Source of the DNA: Leclercia adecarboxylata | Lineage (GTDB): Bacteria; Pseudomonadota; Gammaproteobacteria; Enterobacterales; Enterobacteriaceae | Length of the DNA stretch: 64,000 nt | Direction of reading: 5' to 3' | Assembly (NCBI GenBank): GCA_901472455.1 | Contig: LR590464.1 | Span: forward strand, 3,348,001-3,412,000 | Shown here: positions 36,739 to 46,817 of the stretch, piece after piece | How positions within the stretch are numbered: position 1 is the stretch's first letter | Layout of the letters: each line of letters starts with the position of its first letter | Notes under the pieces: generated by a model | Told to the model about the DNA's origin: nothing | Databases searched by the model: none | The model's input: the letters and a program-made list of their open reading frames with translations, nothing else | Position numbers and translations under genes: made by a program

Positions 36739-37311
36739 ATGCCAAGAGCGAACGAAATTAAGAAAGGTATGGTGCTGAATTACAACGGCAAGCTGCTGAT
36801 TGTGAAAGACATCGATATTCAGGCACCCAGCGCCCGTGGCGCAGCAACGCTGTACAAAATGCGTTTTGCTGATGTGCGTACCGGTCTGAAAGTTGAAGAG
36901 CGTTTCAAAGGCGACGATATCGTGGATACCGTTACCCTGACCCGTCGTTATGTCGATTTCTCCTACGTTGACGGCAACGAATACGTATTTATGGATAAAG
37001 AAGACTACACCCCGTACATCTTCACCAAAGATCAGATTGAAGAAGAGCTGCTGTTTATCCCGGAAGGCGGGATGCCGGATATGCAGGTTCTGACCTGGGA
37101 TGGCGTCCTGCTGGCGCTGGAACTGCCGCAGACTGTCGATCTGGAGATCGTGGAAACGGCCCCGGGCATTAAAGGTGCTTCCGCCTCCGCGCGTAACAAA
37201 CCTGCGACCCTGACCACCGGTCTGGTCGTGCAGGTGCCGGAATACCTCTCCGCAGGCGAGAAAATCCGCATCCATATCGAAGAAAAACGCTATATGGGTC
37301 GTGCTGACTGA
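36739..37311 (+). CDS. yeiP: EfpL (YeiP), elongation factor P-like protein
   Basis: Three-domain EF-P paralogue of 190 residues that helps ribosomes through difficult polyproline-type sequences. N-terminal KOW-like domain [20 protein letters not shown] with loop [15 protein letters not shown], where Arg replaces the modified Lys of EF-P, then OB domains ending [13 protein letters not shown] at 36739 has AGGA nine bases upstream; a GTG six codons earlier is less supported. Intact. Confidence 0.95.
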   Translation: MPRANEIKKGMVLNYNGKLLIVKDIDIQAPSARGAATLYKMRFADVRTGLKVEERFKGDDIVDTVTLTRRYVDFSYVDGNEYVFMDKEDYTPYIFTKDQIEEELLFIPEGGMPDMQVLTWDGVLLALELPQTVDLEIVETAPGIKGASASARNKPATLTTGLVVQVPEYLSAGEKIRIHIEEKRYMGRAD

Positions 37312-37327
37312 TCCTGCGCGCTGTTTT

Positions 37328-37359
37328 GCCGGGTAGCGGCTTCGCCTTACCCGGCCTGC
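37328..37359. repeat. REP-like element after yeiP
   Basis: GCCGGGTA and TACCCGGC arms surround GCGGCTTCGCCT, a REP-type palindrome between yeiP and the bidirectional terminator. Confidence 0.75.
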
Positions 37360-37371
37360 AAAAGCACGTAT

Positions 37372-37401
37372 AAAAAAACCGGCTCAATGGCCGGTTTTTT
37401 T
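37372..37401. terminator. Bidirectional terminator between yeiP and uxuA
   Basis: ACCGGC and GCCGGT pair over TCAATG, with seven A before and eight T after. Confidence 0.9.
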
Positions 37402-37439
37402 GTCGGCCCGGTCAGCATAACGCCGCCGGGCAGTAGCTG

Positions 37440-38633
37440 TTACAGCAGCTCAGGATATTTGGTCATCTTCAGCGCCAGCTCCACGCCGCGCACTTCCGCC
37501 ATCCCTTTCAGACGCCCAATCGCGGAATACCCCGGGTTGGTTTTCTTACGCAGATCGTCCAGCATCTGGTGCCCGTGATCCGGGCGGAACGGAATCGGGC
37601 GCAGATCGCCTGCCCGCTTACGACGCTGCTCTTCACCCAGAATTGCATCGACGACCGCCACCATGTTCACGTCGCCGCCAAGATGCGCCGCTTCGTGGAA
37701 GGTTTTCGGGTTATCTTCCCGACAGGTTGCTCGCAGGTGGGTAAAGTGGATGCGGTCGCCGAAGGTTTCAATCATCTGCACCAGATCGTTATCGGGCCCG
37801 AACGCCGTATGAACCCGTGCCACATGGTAAAGCCGTTGTTGATGCTATCGACCGTCTCTTTCAGCCACTGCATATCTTCAATGGTGGATACAATACGCGG
37901 CAGGCCGAGGATAGGACGCGGCGGATCGTCCGGGTGGACCGCAAGACGCACGCCCGCCTCTTCCGCCACCGGCACGATAGCCCGCAGGAAGACCGCCATG
38001 TTTTCCCGCAGCTGCGCTTTATCGATGTTGCCATACTCAGCCAGACGCGCGCGGAACTGGTCGAGGGTGTAGCCCTCTTCTGCCCCCGGCAGGCCGGCGA
38101 TAATGTTGCGGGTCAGCTTTTCAATATCAGCTTCGCTGGCGGTGTCGAACCACACCTGCGCCTGCTGCTGCTCTGCCGCGGTGTAATCTGCCGCCGCGCC
38201 TTCGCGCTTCAGGATGTGCAGCTCGAACGCGGCAAAGGCGATCTGGTCAAAACGCAGCGCTTTTGAGCCGTCCGGCATTTCATATTCCAGGTCGGTACGG
38301 GTCCAGTCGAGGATAGGCATAAAGTTGTAGCACACGGTATCAATACCGCAGGCCGCCAGGTTACGGATGCTCTGCTGGTAGTTCGCAATCCAGGTCTGGT
38401 AGTTGCCGGAGTGGGTTTTGATCTCTTCGTGAACCGGAATACTTTCCACCACCGACCAGGTTAGCCCTTTCTCTGCCAGCAGCGCCTGACGCTGTTTGAT
38501 CTCCTCCACTGGCCACACCCTGGCCATTGGGGATATGGTGCAGTGCGGTGACGACGCCCGTTGCGCCAGCCTGACGCACATCATCAAGAGAAACCGGATC
38601 TTTCGGCCCGTACCAACGCCAGGTTTGTTCCAT
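37440..38633 (-). CDS. uxuA: Mannonate dehydratase UxuA
   Basis: Converts D-mannonate to 2-keto-3-deoxygluconate in glucuronate breakdown. About 397 residues. Start [20 protein letters not shown]; then [50 protein letters not shown] (metal-binding region), [12 protein letters not shown] and [13 protein letters not shown]. Frame breaks near 38530 and 37830. Not next to yeiQ in K-12, where uxuA stands with uxuB elsewhere; here it is divergent from the UxuB-like yeiQ, with an operator between. Confidence 0.93.
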
Positions 38634-38647
38634 TGATTCACCCTCTA

Positions 38648-38666
38648 AAGTTGTTATACCAATACT
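38648..38666. promoter_or_regulatory. ExuR/UxuR-type operator between uxuA and yeiQ
   Basis: AGTTGTTATACCAATA matches the hexuronate regulator consensus (AATTGGTATACCAATT) in 13 of 16 places. It is 15 bases from the uxuA ATG. Further right ATTGA-tccatc-TCACA (38731-38746) is a fair CRP site. Confidence 0.65.
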
Positions 38667-38838
38667 ATCTATCTTAATGACGACTACCATACATGCATGA
38701 TCATGCAGGTCAATGCGTCTCGCTATATTGATTGATCCATCTCACAGTTCCCGGATATTTACGGCTCACCAATTCAATTTGTTGTCATATAACTTTACAC
38801 TGGCATTGTTAATTAATGGTTAATCAGGTGTGTATTTC

Positions 38839-40313
38839 ATGAAGACAATTGCCTCCACCGCGCTACCCGCTCACGTGTTACAGCCGCAGTACGATCGTCA
38901 GGCGTTACGCTCCCGTATCGTCCATTTCGGCTTTGGTGCCTTTCATCGTGCGCATCAGGCGCTCCTGACCGAATCGGGTGCTGAACGCCAGAGGCGGTGA
39001 CTGGGGGATATGTGAGATTAGCCTGTTTAGCGGCGATACGCTGATGAGCCAGCTGCGCGCGCAGGATCATCTCTTTACGGTGCTGGAAAAAGGCGCTGAG
39101 GGTAATCAGCCAATTATCGTCGGGGCAGTGCATGAATGCCTGAACGCCAGGCTTGATTCGCTGGCCGCCATTATTGAGAAATTTTGCGAGCCGCAGGTGG
39201 CAATCGTATCCCTGACCATCACCGAAAAGGGCTACTGCATCGATCCGGCCACCGGCAAGCTGGATACCCGCAATGAACGCATCATGCACGATCTGGAATA
39301 TCCTGATGCGCCACACTCCGCGCCGGGGGATCCTCGTCGAAGCCCTGCATCGCCGTCGCGAGCGGGGTCTGTCGCCGTTCAGCGTACTCTCCTGCGATAA
39401 CATCCCTGATAACGGCCATGTGGTGAAAAACGCGGTGCTGGGCATGGCCCACAAGCGTTCCCCGGAGCTGGCGGAGTGGATCGCCGATAACGTCAGCTTC
39501 CCCGGCACCATGGTGGACAGGATTGTCCCCGCCGCCACCGATGATTCCCTTGCAGAGATCGCCCGTGAAGTGGGAGTTGACGATCCCTGCGCCATCAGCT
39601 GTGAGCCATTTATCCAGTGGGTGGTCGAGGATAACTTCGTCGCTGGTCGCCCGGAGTGGGAAGTGGCGGGCGTGCAGATGGTGCAGGACGTCCTGCCGTG
39701 GGAGCAGATGAAGCTGCGTATGCTTAACGGCAGCCATTCCTTCCTGGCCTACCTCGGTTATCTGGCCGGTTTCGCCCATATTAACGACTGCATGGCCGAC
39801 AGCGCGCTGCGTGACGCTGCCCGTCGCCTGATGCTTGAGGAGCAGGCCACCGACGCTGCGCATCACCGGGGTGGATCTGACCGCCTACGCCGACAGCCTG
39901 ATTGACCGCTTCGCCAAACCCGGCGCTGAAGCACCGCACCTGGCAGATTGCCCATGGACGGCAGCCAGAAACTGCCTCAACGGATGCTGGAGAGTATTCG
40001 CCTCCACCGCCAGCGCGACACCGCCTGGCCGCTGCTGGCCCTCGGTGTCGCGGGCTGGATGCGCTACGTCAGCGGCGTGGATGATGCAGGCCACGCCATT
40101 GATGTACGCGATCCGCTGAGCGATAAGATCCGCGCCATCGTAGAGACCAGCGGCGAAGAGGAGCGCGTTACCGCCCTGCTGGCGCTCACTGAAATTTTTC
40201 GGTACCGACCTGCCGCAGGATCCGCAGTTTGTAGAGGCCATCACCCGGGCTTACCAGCGCATTAGCCAGTCGGGCGCGCGCGCCAGGCCATTATCGATAC
40301 GCTCCAGATTTAA
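38839..40313 (+). CDS. yeiQ: YeiQ, fructuronate reductase-like dehydrogenase
   Basis: Long-chain NAD-dependent dehydrogenase of the mannitol dehydrogenase family, about 488 residues, related to UxuB/UxaB. Nucleotide-binding part VHFGFGAFHRAHQALL; KLRMLNGSHSFLAYLG has the family KxxxxNxxH active-site motif; then VVEDNFVAGRPEW and ALKHRTWQIAMDGSQK. At least five single-base breaks (near 38975, 39325, 39855, 39930, 40200 and 40280). The E. coli protein has no proven substrate; uxuA and the operator point to hexuronates. Confidence 0.9.
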
Positions 40314-40329
40314 CCTCTGGTGCGCTTAA

Positions 40330-40355
40330 GGCGAGCGGGAGGCCTCCCGTTCGCC
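40330..40355. repeat. Near-perfect palindrome after yeiQ
   Basis: GGCGAGCGGGAGG and CCTCCCGTTCGCC pair with one mismatch and no loop, 17 bases after yeiQ. Likely the 3' hairpin of yeiQ; no T-run follows at once. Confidence 0.6.
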
Positions 40356-40402
40356 CTCCCCCCTTCTCAGGGGTGTTCTTTTGCGCCAGGATTATTGATA
40401 AT

Positions 40403-40417
40403 TGTTATAGCATTACA
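40403..40417 (+). promoter_or_regulatory. Zur-like operator before yeiR
   Basis: TGTTATAGCATTACA matches the gammaproteobacterial Zur core TGTTATAnTATAACA in all but two places and is flanked by GATAAT and TTTATC, extending the symmetry. It overlaps a possible -10 (TTATAG 40405-40410) with TTGCGC 18 bases upstream (40381). It ends 22 bases before the yeiR start. Confidence 0.6.
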
Positions 40418-40438
40418 TTTATCACCCCTGGAGCACCT

Positions 40439-41434
40439 GTGACTAAAACCAACCTCATTACGGGCTTTCTCGGCAGCGGGAAAACCACGTCGATACTGCA
40501 CCTGCTGGCGAATAAAGATCCTGCTGAAAAATGGGCCGTGCTGGTCAATGAATTTGCGAGATCGGCATTGATGGCGCACTGCTGGCCGATAACGGGGCAC
40601 TGGTCAAAGAGATCCCCCGGGGGATGCATGTGCTGCGTGAACGGTCTGCCCGATGCAGGTGGGCTTAATACCCTGCTGCCGTCAGGGTAAGCCCGACCGG
40701 CTGCTGATTGAACCCACCCGGGCTGGGCCACCCGAAGCAGATCCTCGACCTGCTGACCGCCCCGGTCTATGAACCCTGGATCGATTTGCGCGCCACCCTG
40801 TGCTTACTCGACCCGCGTCAGCTACTGGACGAAAAATATGTCCAGAACGAAAACTTCCGCGACCAGCTTCGCCGCCGCCGACGTCATCATTGCCAATAAA
40901 GAGGATCGCGCCCACCCGCCAGAAAGTCGCGCCGCGGCTGGATATCTGGTGGCAGCACTTCGGCGGCGAAACGTCAGCTCTCCTGTACCACGCAGGGAAA
41001 TATCGATTGGGGCCCCTGCTCGATCTGCCGCGGCGTAATCTGAAAGCGTTACCTGCCAGCGCCGCCCATGCCCCACAGTCACGGCGAAAAACAGGGTCTG
41101 GCCGCGCTGAGTCTGCCTGCTCACCAGCGCTGGCGTCGCAGCCTGAACAGCGCGGCCAGGGTCACCAGGCCTGTGGTTGGGTGTTTCGATGCGGACACCT
41201 GCCTTCGACACCATCGGTTTACTGGAGTGGGTGCGGCTGGCACCGGTTTTGAACGCGTGAAAGGTTGTTATGCGTATTCCCGAGGGGCTGTTACAGGTCA
41301 ATCGCCAGGGCGCCGATTTTTCACATCGAAACGCAGGGTGTAACGCCACCCGGACAGCCGAATAGAGTTAATTAGTGCGGTTAACACCGGACTGGAACGC
41401 CTTACAGTCCAGCTTTGTTGAAGCTTCGGTTTAA
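40439..41434 (+). CDS. yeiR: YeiR, zinc-binding COG0523 GTPase
   Basis: Metal-chaperone GTPase of the G3E/COG0523 family, about 328 residues. Walker A GFLGSGKTTS, the metal CxCC motif in PGGCMCCVNGLP, LLIEPTGLGHPKQI, guanine site ANKEDRA, and a C-terminal domain (PAHQRWRRSLNS, ADTVFDTIGLLEW). Start GTG at 40439 with CTGGAG eight bases upstream gives MTKTNLITGFLGSGK as in E. coli; no ATG fits. Many indels (near 40558, 40660, 40720, 40870 and 40910, and several between 41060 and 41290). The C-terminus near 41434 is uncertain. Confidence 0.88.
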
Positions 41435-41481
41435 GTTCGGGCAACTAACGTTTCCCTGGTTTAACTGCTTACGGCTTAATG

Positions 41482-42176
41482 ATGAAAACCCGACTATATT
41501 ACCTGTTTTTATTTGCTTAACCTTGCTGGCCTGGGCCTTCTTTTTATCCTGGTATCTGCCGGTCAACCACGGTTTCTGGTTTCCGCTGGACAGCGGGATA
41601 TTCCACTTCTTTAACCAGAAACTGGCAGAGAGTCGCCCCTTCCTGTGGCTGGTGGCGATCACCAATAATCGGGCCTTTGACGTCTGTTCCCTGTTGGCGA
41701 TGGGCTACCTGATGCTGACCTTCTGGCGGAACGAGAGCGCGGCCGGGCGTCGGCGCATTCTAATGATTGGCCTGGTGATGCTGCTGACTGCCGTGGTTCT
41801 GAACCAGCTGGCGCAGGCTCTGATTCCGGTGAAACGCTCAAGTCCGACGCTATTTTTCCCTGACATCTACCGCGTCAGTGAATTACTGCATATTTCGACA
41901 AAAGATGCCTCGAAGGACAGTTTCCCGGGCGATCACGGGATGATGCTGCTTATTTTCACCGCTTTTATGTGGCGTTATTTTGGTCATAAGACTTTCGCAT
42001 TAGCCCTCATTATTTTTATGGTTTTCTCTTTTCCACGGGTAATGATTGGCGCGCACTGGTTCAGCGATATTGCCGTCGGTTCTCTTTCAGTGGCGTTGAT
42101 TGGGCTTCCATGGTGTCTGATGACCCCACTGAGCGACCGTTTAATAGCATTCTTTGATCGCTACCTGCCTGGCTGA
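41482..42176 (+). CDS. lpxT: LpxT (YeiU), lipid A 1-diphosphate synthase
   Basis: Inner membrane PAP2-family phosphotransferase that moves phosphate from undecaprenyl pyrophosphate to lipid A. Motifs: IPVKRSSPTLFF, DSFPGDHGMMLL and RVMIGAHWFSDIAVGS. The long open frame has no ATG or GTG in front of the first helix. The ATGs at 41479/41482 give MKTRLYYLFLFA, which joins LTLLAWAFFLSWYLPVNHG if one base is missing near 41515. That makes about 231 residues, as in E. coli (237). A TTG at 41415 is the alternative start without repair. Confidence 0.9.
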
Positions 42177-42616
42177 TTCAACATTTTTAAAACAAGTTAC
42201 TAACCGAAATTAACAGTATCAATGAGGGATCAATGCAGATCCCTCATGTATTATTTGCTTGCACTGCCCCAGCCTGTCATTTTCCTGTCATAATAATCAC
42301 GTTAGAAATTAACAGTTTGGTTATTACTTAACCTAAATTAACCCGCAAATTTGCTCTTCCGGCAGCAAACTTTTGGTATCACATTTTCTTATAAAAATTT
42401 GGCAATTTTTGCTCGCAATGACCGTGTCGATCGGGTACTCTCAAACTCGTTTTACCTCAGCGCTACAATTATTATCGTTGTAAATAAATTTGTGCGATTC
42501 GCCACAGATTTGACCATAAAGAATTGTCTGATAGTGCGCAGGTATTTAGTCTCGTCTCGCTTGGCATTTTTTATAACGATATTTGTCGTTAAGGACTTCA
42601 AGGGATAATAAACAAC
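42177..42616. other. 440-base gene-free region lpxT-mepS
   Basis: Holds a 10-bp perfect stem (ATGAGGGATC / GATCCCTCAT, 42222-42247) that probably ends lpxT messages, then a very AT-rich 300-base leader or promoter region before mepS. A frame from 42351 exists but lacks a ribosome site and good codon use. No RNA gene recognised. Confidence 0.6.
42222..42247 (+). terminator. Hairpin after lpxT, weak terminator
   Basis: Perfect 10-bp stem with loop AATGCA, followed by a loose T-rich tract (GTATTATTTG). 46 bases after the lpxT stop. Confidence 0.55.
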
Positions 42617-43186
42617 ATGGTCAAATCTCAACCGATCTTGAGATACTTCTCACGGGTGATCCCGGCGATTGCAGTAGCGGTTCTGCTTTCAGCTTGTAGC
42701 GCATCGAATACCGCAAAGAATATGCATCCTGAGACGCGTGTTGTGGGGTCAGAAGACGCCTCTTCACTGCAAGCCTCTCAGGATGAATTTGAAAAAATGG
42801 TCAGCAATCTGGATATCAAATCCCGATTAATGGACCAGTATGCTAGCTGGAAAGGCGTGCGCTATCGCCTTGGCGGCGATACACGTAAAGGGATTGATTG
42901 TTCCGGCTTCGTACAACGTACTTTCCGCGAACAGTTTGGTTTAGAACTTCCGCGTTCAACCTATGAACAACAGGAAATGGGCAAATCGATCTCGCGTAGC
43001 AGCTTACGCACCGGCGATTTAGTGCTGTTCCGGGCGGGTTCAACCGGCCGTCATGTCGGCATCTATATTGGTAACGACCAGTTTGTTCACGCGTCCACCA
43101 GCAGTGGTGTGATGATCTCCAATATGAACGAACCCTACTGGAAGAAGCGCTACAATGAAGCGCGCCGTGTATTAACTCGCAGTTAA
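42617..43186 (+). CDS. mepS: MepS (Spr), murein DD-endopeptidase lipoprotein
   Basis: NlpC/P60 outer membrane lipoprotein that opens mDAP-D-Ala cross-links for wall growth. Intact, 189 residues. Lipobox LLSACS. Catalytic Cys in GIDCSGFVQ, His in GRHVGIYIG, third His in [12 protein letters not shown] at 42617 follows AAGGGATAATAAAC. Followed by a strong terminator. Confidence 0.96.
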   Translation: MVKSQPILRYFSRVIPAIAVAVLLSACSASNTAKNMHPETRVVGSEDASSLQASQDEFEKMVSNLDIKSRLMDQYASWKGVRYRLGGDTRKGIDCSGFVQRTFREQFGLELPRSTYEQQEMGKSISRSSLRTGDLVLFRAGSTGRHVGIYIGNDQFVHASTSSGVMISNMNEPYWKKRYNEARRVLTRS

Positions 43187-43230
43187 CCGCCAGTGCTGTC
43201 CGTTTCCCTTGACTGACAGCATGCTAAAAA

Positions 43231-43258
43231 AGCACTGCTACGGCAGTGCTTTTTTTTT
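43231..43258 (+). terminator. Intrinsic terminator of mepS
   Basis: AGCACTGC and GCAGTGCT pair over TACG, followed by eight T. Confidence 0.93.
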
Positions 43259-43367
43259 ATAACTCAACAACACATTCAGGGCTGGTCGTTCCAGGCTATA
43301 GTCTGGTAGTAGCGTGAGTTTAGCCGTCATGATAACGCGGGCGGCATATCAGGATCCGATTACATTT

Positions 43368-44927
43368 ATGTTTACCCGCCATTTATCAACCCGACGAAAA
43401 GTGCTGATGCCAGCGTGCTTGCCGGACTTATTGTCGCCCTGCTCTGTGGCGGTATGCAGTTTTTTTTCAGTTATCACAAACGGGATGCTGAAATACGATA
43501 ACCTGATTACCGACCTCCATGACTACATGGCAGATTATTTTAAAGAGCTGCGCATCTCCATCGATAGATTGCAGCCACTGACCTTAAGCCAGTGCCACGA
43601 GGTCAGCGCCGAATTGACCTCCCGCGCCGCATTCAGCCTTAACGTCCGTGCCTTCCTGCTGGTAAAAAGATAAAATTGCCTTCTGCTCGTCAGCAAACCG
43701 GGCCGTTGAATGTTCCCCTCAGCGAACTGGTGCCGAATATCGACGTGAATAAAGATGTTGATATGGCTCTGCTGCCCGGTACGCCGATGATGCCAAAAAA
43801 ACCGGCCATTGTGTTGTGGCACCGAAACCCGCTGCTGGACAGTGGCGGCGTATTTACTTCTATTAATCTCAACCTGACTCCCTACCTGTTATATAACCGC
43901 CCGCCAGGATGAATTTGCCGGTATTGCCCTTATTATCGGCGATACCTCTTTTTCGACTTATTCAAACCGGCTGATTCACATTTCGGATCTGGATAAACAC
44001 CCCGTGGCGCTCCAGCCGGATTGAAGGACTGCCGCTGACCATTAATCTGTATGCCGATACCTGGACGATGGCCGATCTCTATTTTGCCCTGCTGTTTGGT
44101 CTGATGTGCGGCTCCAGCATCGGGGTGCTCTGTTTCTATGGGCTGATGAACCACGCCAATCCGCGAAAAGAGATCCTCACCGCGATTAAGCAGAACCAGT
44201 TTCACGTGGTCTATCAGCCGGTCGTGGACGCGAATAATCTGCGGATGGGCGGCGTGGAGGTATTGATGCGCTGGCACCATCCCGGTGCCGGGGAGATCCC
44301 GCCGGATGCCTTTATTGGCTTTGCAGAAGCACAGAAATTAATTGTGCCGCTCACGCTGCATCTCTTCGACCTGATCCTGCGCGACGCCCGGCGCTGAAAA
44401 AACGCCTTCCGCCAGGTTCCAAGCTGGGCATTAATCTCTCCCCGGGCCACCTGCACGCCGACAGCTTCAAGGAAGATATGCGTAAATTCGCCGCCTCGCT
44501 GCCGCCGGATCATTTCCAGATTGTGCTCGAAATTACCGAGCGCGATATGCTGAATCAGCGGGAAGCCACAAAGCTCTTTGAATGGCTGCATCTGGAAGGG
44601 TTTGAAATCGCGGTGGATGATTTTGGTACCGGGCACAGCGCCCTCATCTACCTTGAGCGTTTCACCATGGACTATCTGAAAATCGACCGCGGCTTTGTCA
44701 ACGCCATCGGCCTGGAGACCGTGACCTCCCCGGTGCTGGATACCGTGCTGACGCTCGCCCGGCGGCTGAATATGGTGACCATTGCCGAAGGTGTCGAGAC
44801 CCCCGAGCAGGCGAAGTGGCTGCGCGATCACGGCGTCAATATGTTGCAAGGCTACTGGATCAGCCGCCCGATGCGCCTGGAGCAGTTGCTGGTCTGGCAG
44901 CCTGACGTTCACCCCGACAGCGAATAA
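43368..44927 (+). CDS. pdeN: PdeN (Rtn), c-di-GMP phosphodiesterase
   Basis: Membrane phosphodiesterase with an N-terminal periplasmic CSS-motif domain and cytoplasmic EAL domain, about 520 residues. CSS parts: LSQCHEVSAELTSRAAFS and FCSSATGPLNVP-like in the shifted frame. EAL parts: GVEVLMRW (EVL in place of EAL, as in E. coli), FQIVLEITERD, VDDFGTGHSALIYLE, LKIDRGFV, IAEGVET and MLQGYWISRP. All metal and catalytic residues seem kept. At least six frame breaks (near 43412, 43673, 43900, 44005 and 44395). Confidence 0.9.
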
Positions 44928-45002
44928 TTTCCCAACCACCGCTACGTCACTTATTATTCAGGTATCCTGCCCGGCCAGACTGCAAGAGGAAAATGTCGCG
45001 GA

Positions 45003-46808
45003 ATGATTGTGCGCATAATAGTGCTGCTGATGGCGATGATGAGTGGACTCAGCCAGGCGCAAACCATTAAAGAAAGCTACGCGTTCGCGGTGATTGGCGA
45101 GCCGAAATATGCCATCAATTTCGATCACTACGATTACGTTAACCCTGCCGCGCCAAAAGGGGGCAATCTTACCCTTGCCGCCAACGGCACCTTCGATAAC
45201 TTCAACCGCTATGCCCTGCGCGGCGTGGCGGCCGAGCGTACCGACGCCCTCTACGATACCCTTTTTACGACGTCTGACGATGAGCCAGGCAGCTATTATC
45301 CGCTGGTTGCCGAGCAGGCCCGCTACGCCGATGATTTTGCCTGGATGGAGTTGACCCTCAATCCACTGGCGCGTTTTCATGACGGCACACCGGTGAAGGC
45401 CAGCGACGTGGCTTTTACCTTCCATAAGTTTATGACCGAAGGGGTGCCACAGTTCCGGCTGGTCTATAAAGGGGCTACGGTGACGGCCATCGCCCCGCTG
45501 ACGGTGCGCATCACGCTCGCCAACCCTAACAAAGAGGACATGCTGAGCCTGCTTACCCTGCCGGTCATGCCTGAAAAGTTCTGGAAAGATCATAAGCTCA
45601 GCGATCCCCTCTCCACCCCACCGCTGGCGGGCGGGCCATACCGCATTACAAGCTGGCGTATGGGGCAGTATCTTATCTATTCCCGGGTGAAGGATTACTG
45701 GGCAGCCGACCTGCCGGTGAACCGGGGCCGCTGGAATTTCGATACCCTGCGCTACGACTACTATCTGGACGACAACGTGGCCTTCGAGGCTTTCAAAGCG
45801 GGCGCGTTTGATATGCGGGTAGAGAGCAGCGCCAAAAACTGGGCCACGCGCTACATCGGGAAAAACTTTGACCGCGGCTTTATCGTGAAAGAGGCGCTTA
45901 AAAATGATTCCGCTCAGGATACGCGCTGGCTGGCCTTTAATATTCAGCGCCCGATATTCAGCGATCGCCGGGTCCGCCAGGCCATTGCCCTCGCCTTTGA
46001 TTTTGAGTGGATGAACAAGGCGCTGTTCTACGGCGCCTACAGTCGGGTTAACAGCTATTTCCAGAATACGGAATACGCGGCCAAGGGCTACCCGGATGCC
46101 GCGGAGCTGACGCTCCTCGCCCCGTTGAAAAGCGCCCTCCCCGCCGAGGTGTTTACTACCGTCTTTCAGCCACCGGTCTCTAAAGGCGATGGCTACGATC
46201 GTAACAACCTGCTGAAAGCCAGCCAGCTACTGGACGAGGCCGGGTGGACAATCAAAAATAAGCAGCGGGTTAACACGCAAACCGGCAAACCGCTCAGTTT
46301 TGAACTGCTGTTGCCCTCCGGGGGGAATAATCAGTGGGTGCTGCCGTTCCAGCACAACCTTGAACGGCTGGGCATTACCATGAACATTCGCCAGGTGGAT
46401 AACTCACAAATCACCAACCGGATGCGCAACCGCGATTACGATATGATGCCGCGCCTGTGGCGGGCCATGCCGTGGCCGAGCTCGGACCTGCAGATCTCCT
46501 GGGCCTCTCAGTACATTGACTCAACCTATAATTCACCGGGAGTAAAAAACCCGGCCATCGACGCACTGATTGCGCAAATCGTTGCCGCGCAGGGCGATAA
46601 ACAGAAGCTGCTGCCCCTCGGGCGCGCGCTGGATCGGGTCCTGACCTGGAACTATTACATGCTGCCAATGTGGTTTATGGGCCAGGATCGGGTGGCCCGC
46701 TGGGATAAATTTGGTCTTCCGGCCCAGCGCCCGGTCTACTCCCTCGGGTTCGAAAACTGGTGGTATGACGTTAACAAAGCGGCGAAATTACCCGCCGAGC
46801 GGCGTTAA
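45003..46808 (+). CDS. yejA: YejA, peptide ABC transporter substrate-binding protein
   Basis: Periplasmic SBP family 5 protein of the YejABEF importer, which takes up oligopeptides and microcin C. Intact, 601 residues. Signal peptide MIVRIIVLLMAMMSGLSQAQ. Typical parts: AFAVIGEPKYAINFDHYDYV, ARFHDGTPVKASDVAFTFHK and RQAIALAFDFEWMNKALFYG. 75 bases after pdeN; yejB follows after 9 bases. Confidence 0.96.
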   Translation: MIVRIIVLLMAMMSGLSQAQTIKESYAFAVIGEPKYAINFDHYDYVNPAAPKGGNLTLAANGTFDNFNRYALRGVAAERTDALYDTLFTTSDDEPGSYYPLVAEQARYADDFAWMELTLNPLARFHDGTPVKASDVAFTFHKFMTEGVPQFRLVYKGATVTAIAPLTVRITLANPNKEDMLSLLTLPVMPEKFWKDHKLSDPLSTPPLAGGPYRITSWRMGQYLIYSRVKDYWAADLPVNRGRWNFDTLRYDYYLDDNVAFEAFKAGAFDMRVESSAKNWATRYIGKNFDRGFIVKEALKNDSAQDTRWLAFNIQRPIFSDRRVRQAIALAFDFEWMNKALFYGAYSRVNSYFQNTEYAAKGYPDAAELTLLAPLKSALPAEVFTTVFQPPVSKGDGYDRNNLLKASQLLDEAGWTIKNKQRVNTQTGKPLSFELLLPSGGNNQWVLPFQHNLERLGITMNIRQVDNSQITNRMRNRDYDMMPRLWRAMPWPSSDLQISWASQYIDSTYNSPGVKNPAIDALIAQIVAAQGDKQKLLPLGRALDRVLTWNYYMLPMWFMGQDRVARWDKFGLPAQRPVYSLGFENWWYDVNKAAKLPAERR

Positions 46809-46817
46809 GGATACGCA

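Noticed and set aside
42351..42608. 85-codon frame before mepS
   Set aside because: Starts at TTG, AT-driven composition, no ribosome site and no recognisable family; treated as leader region.
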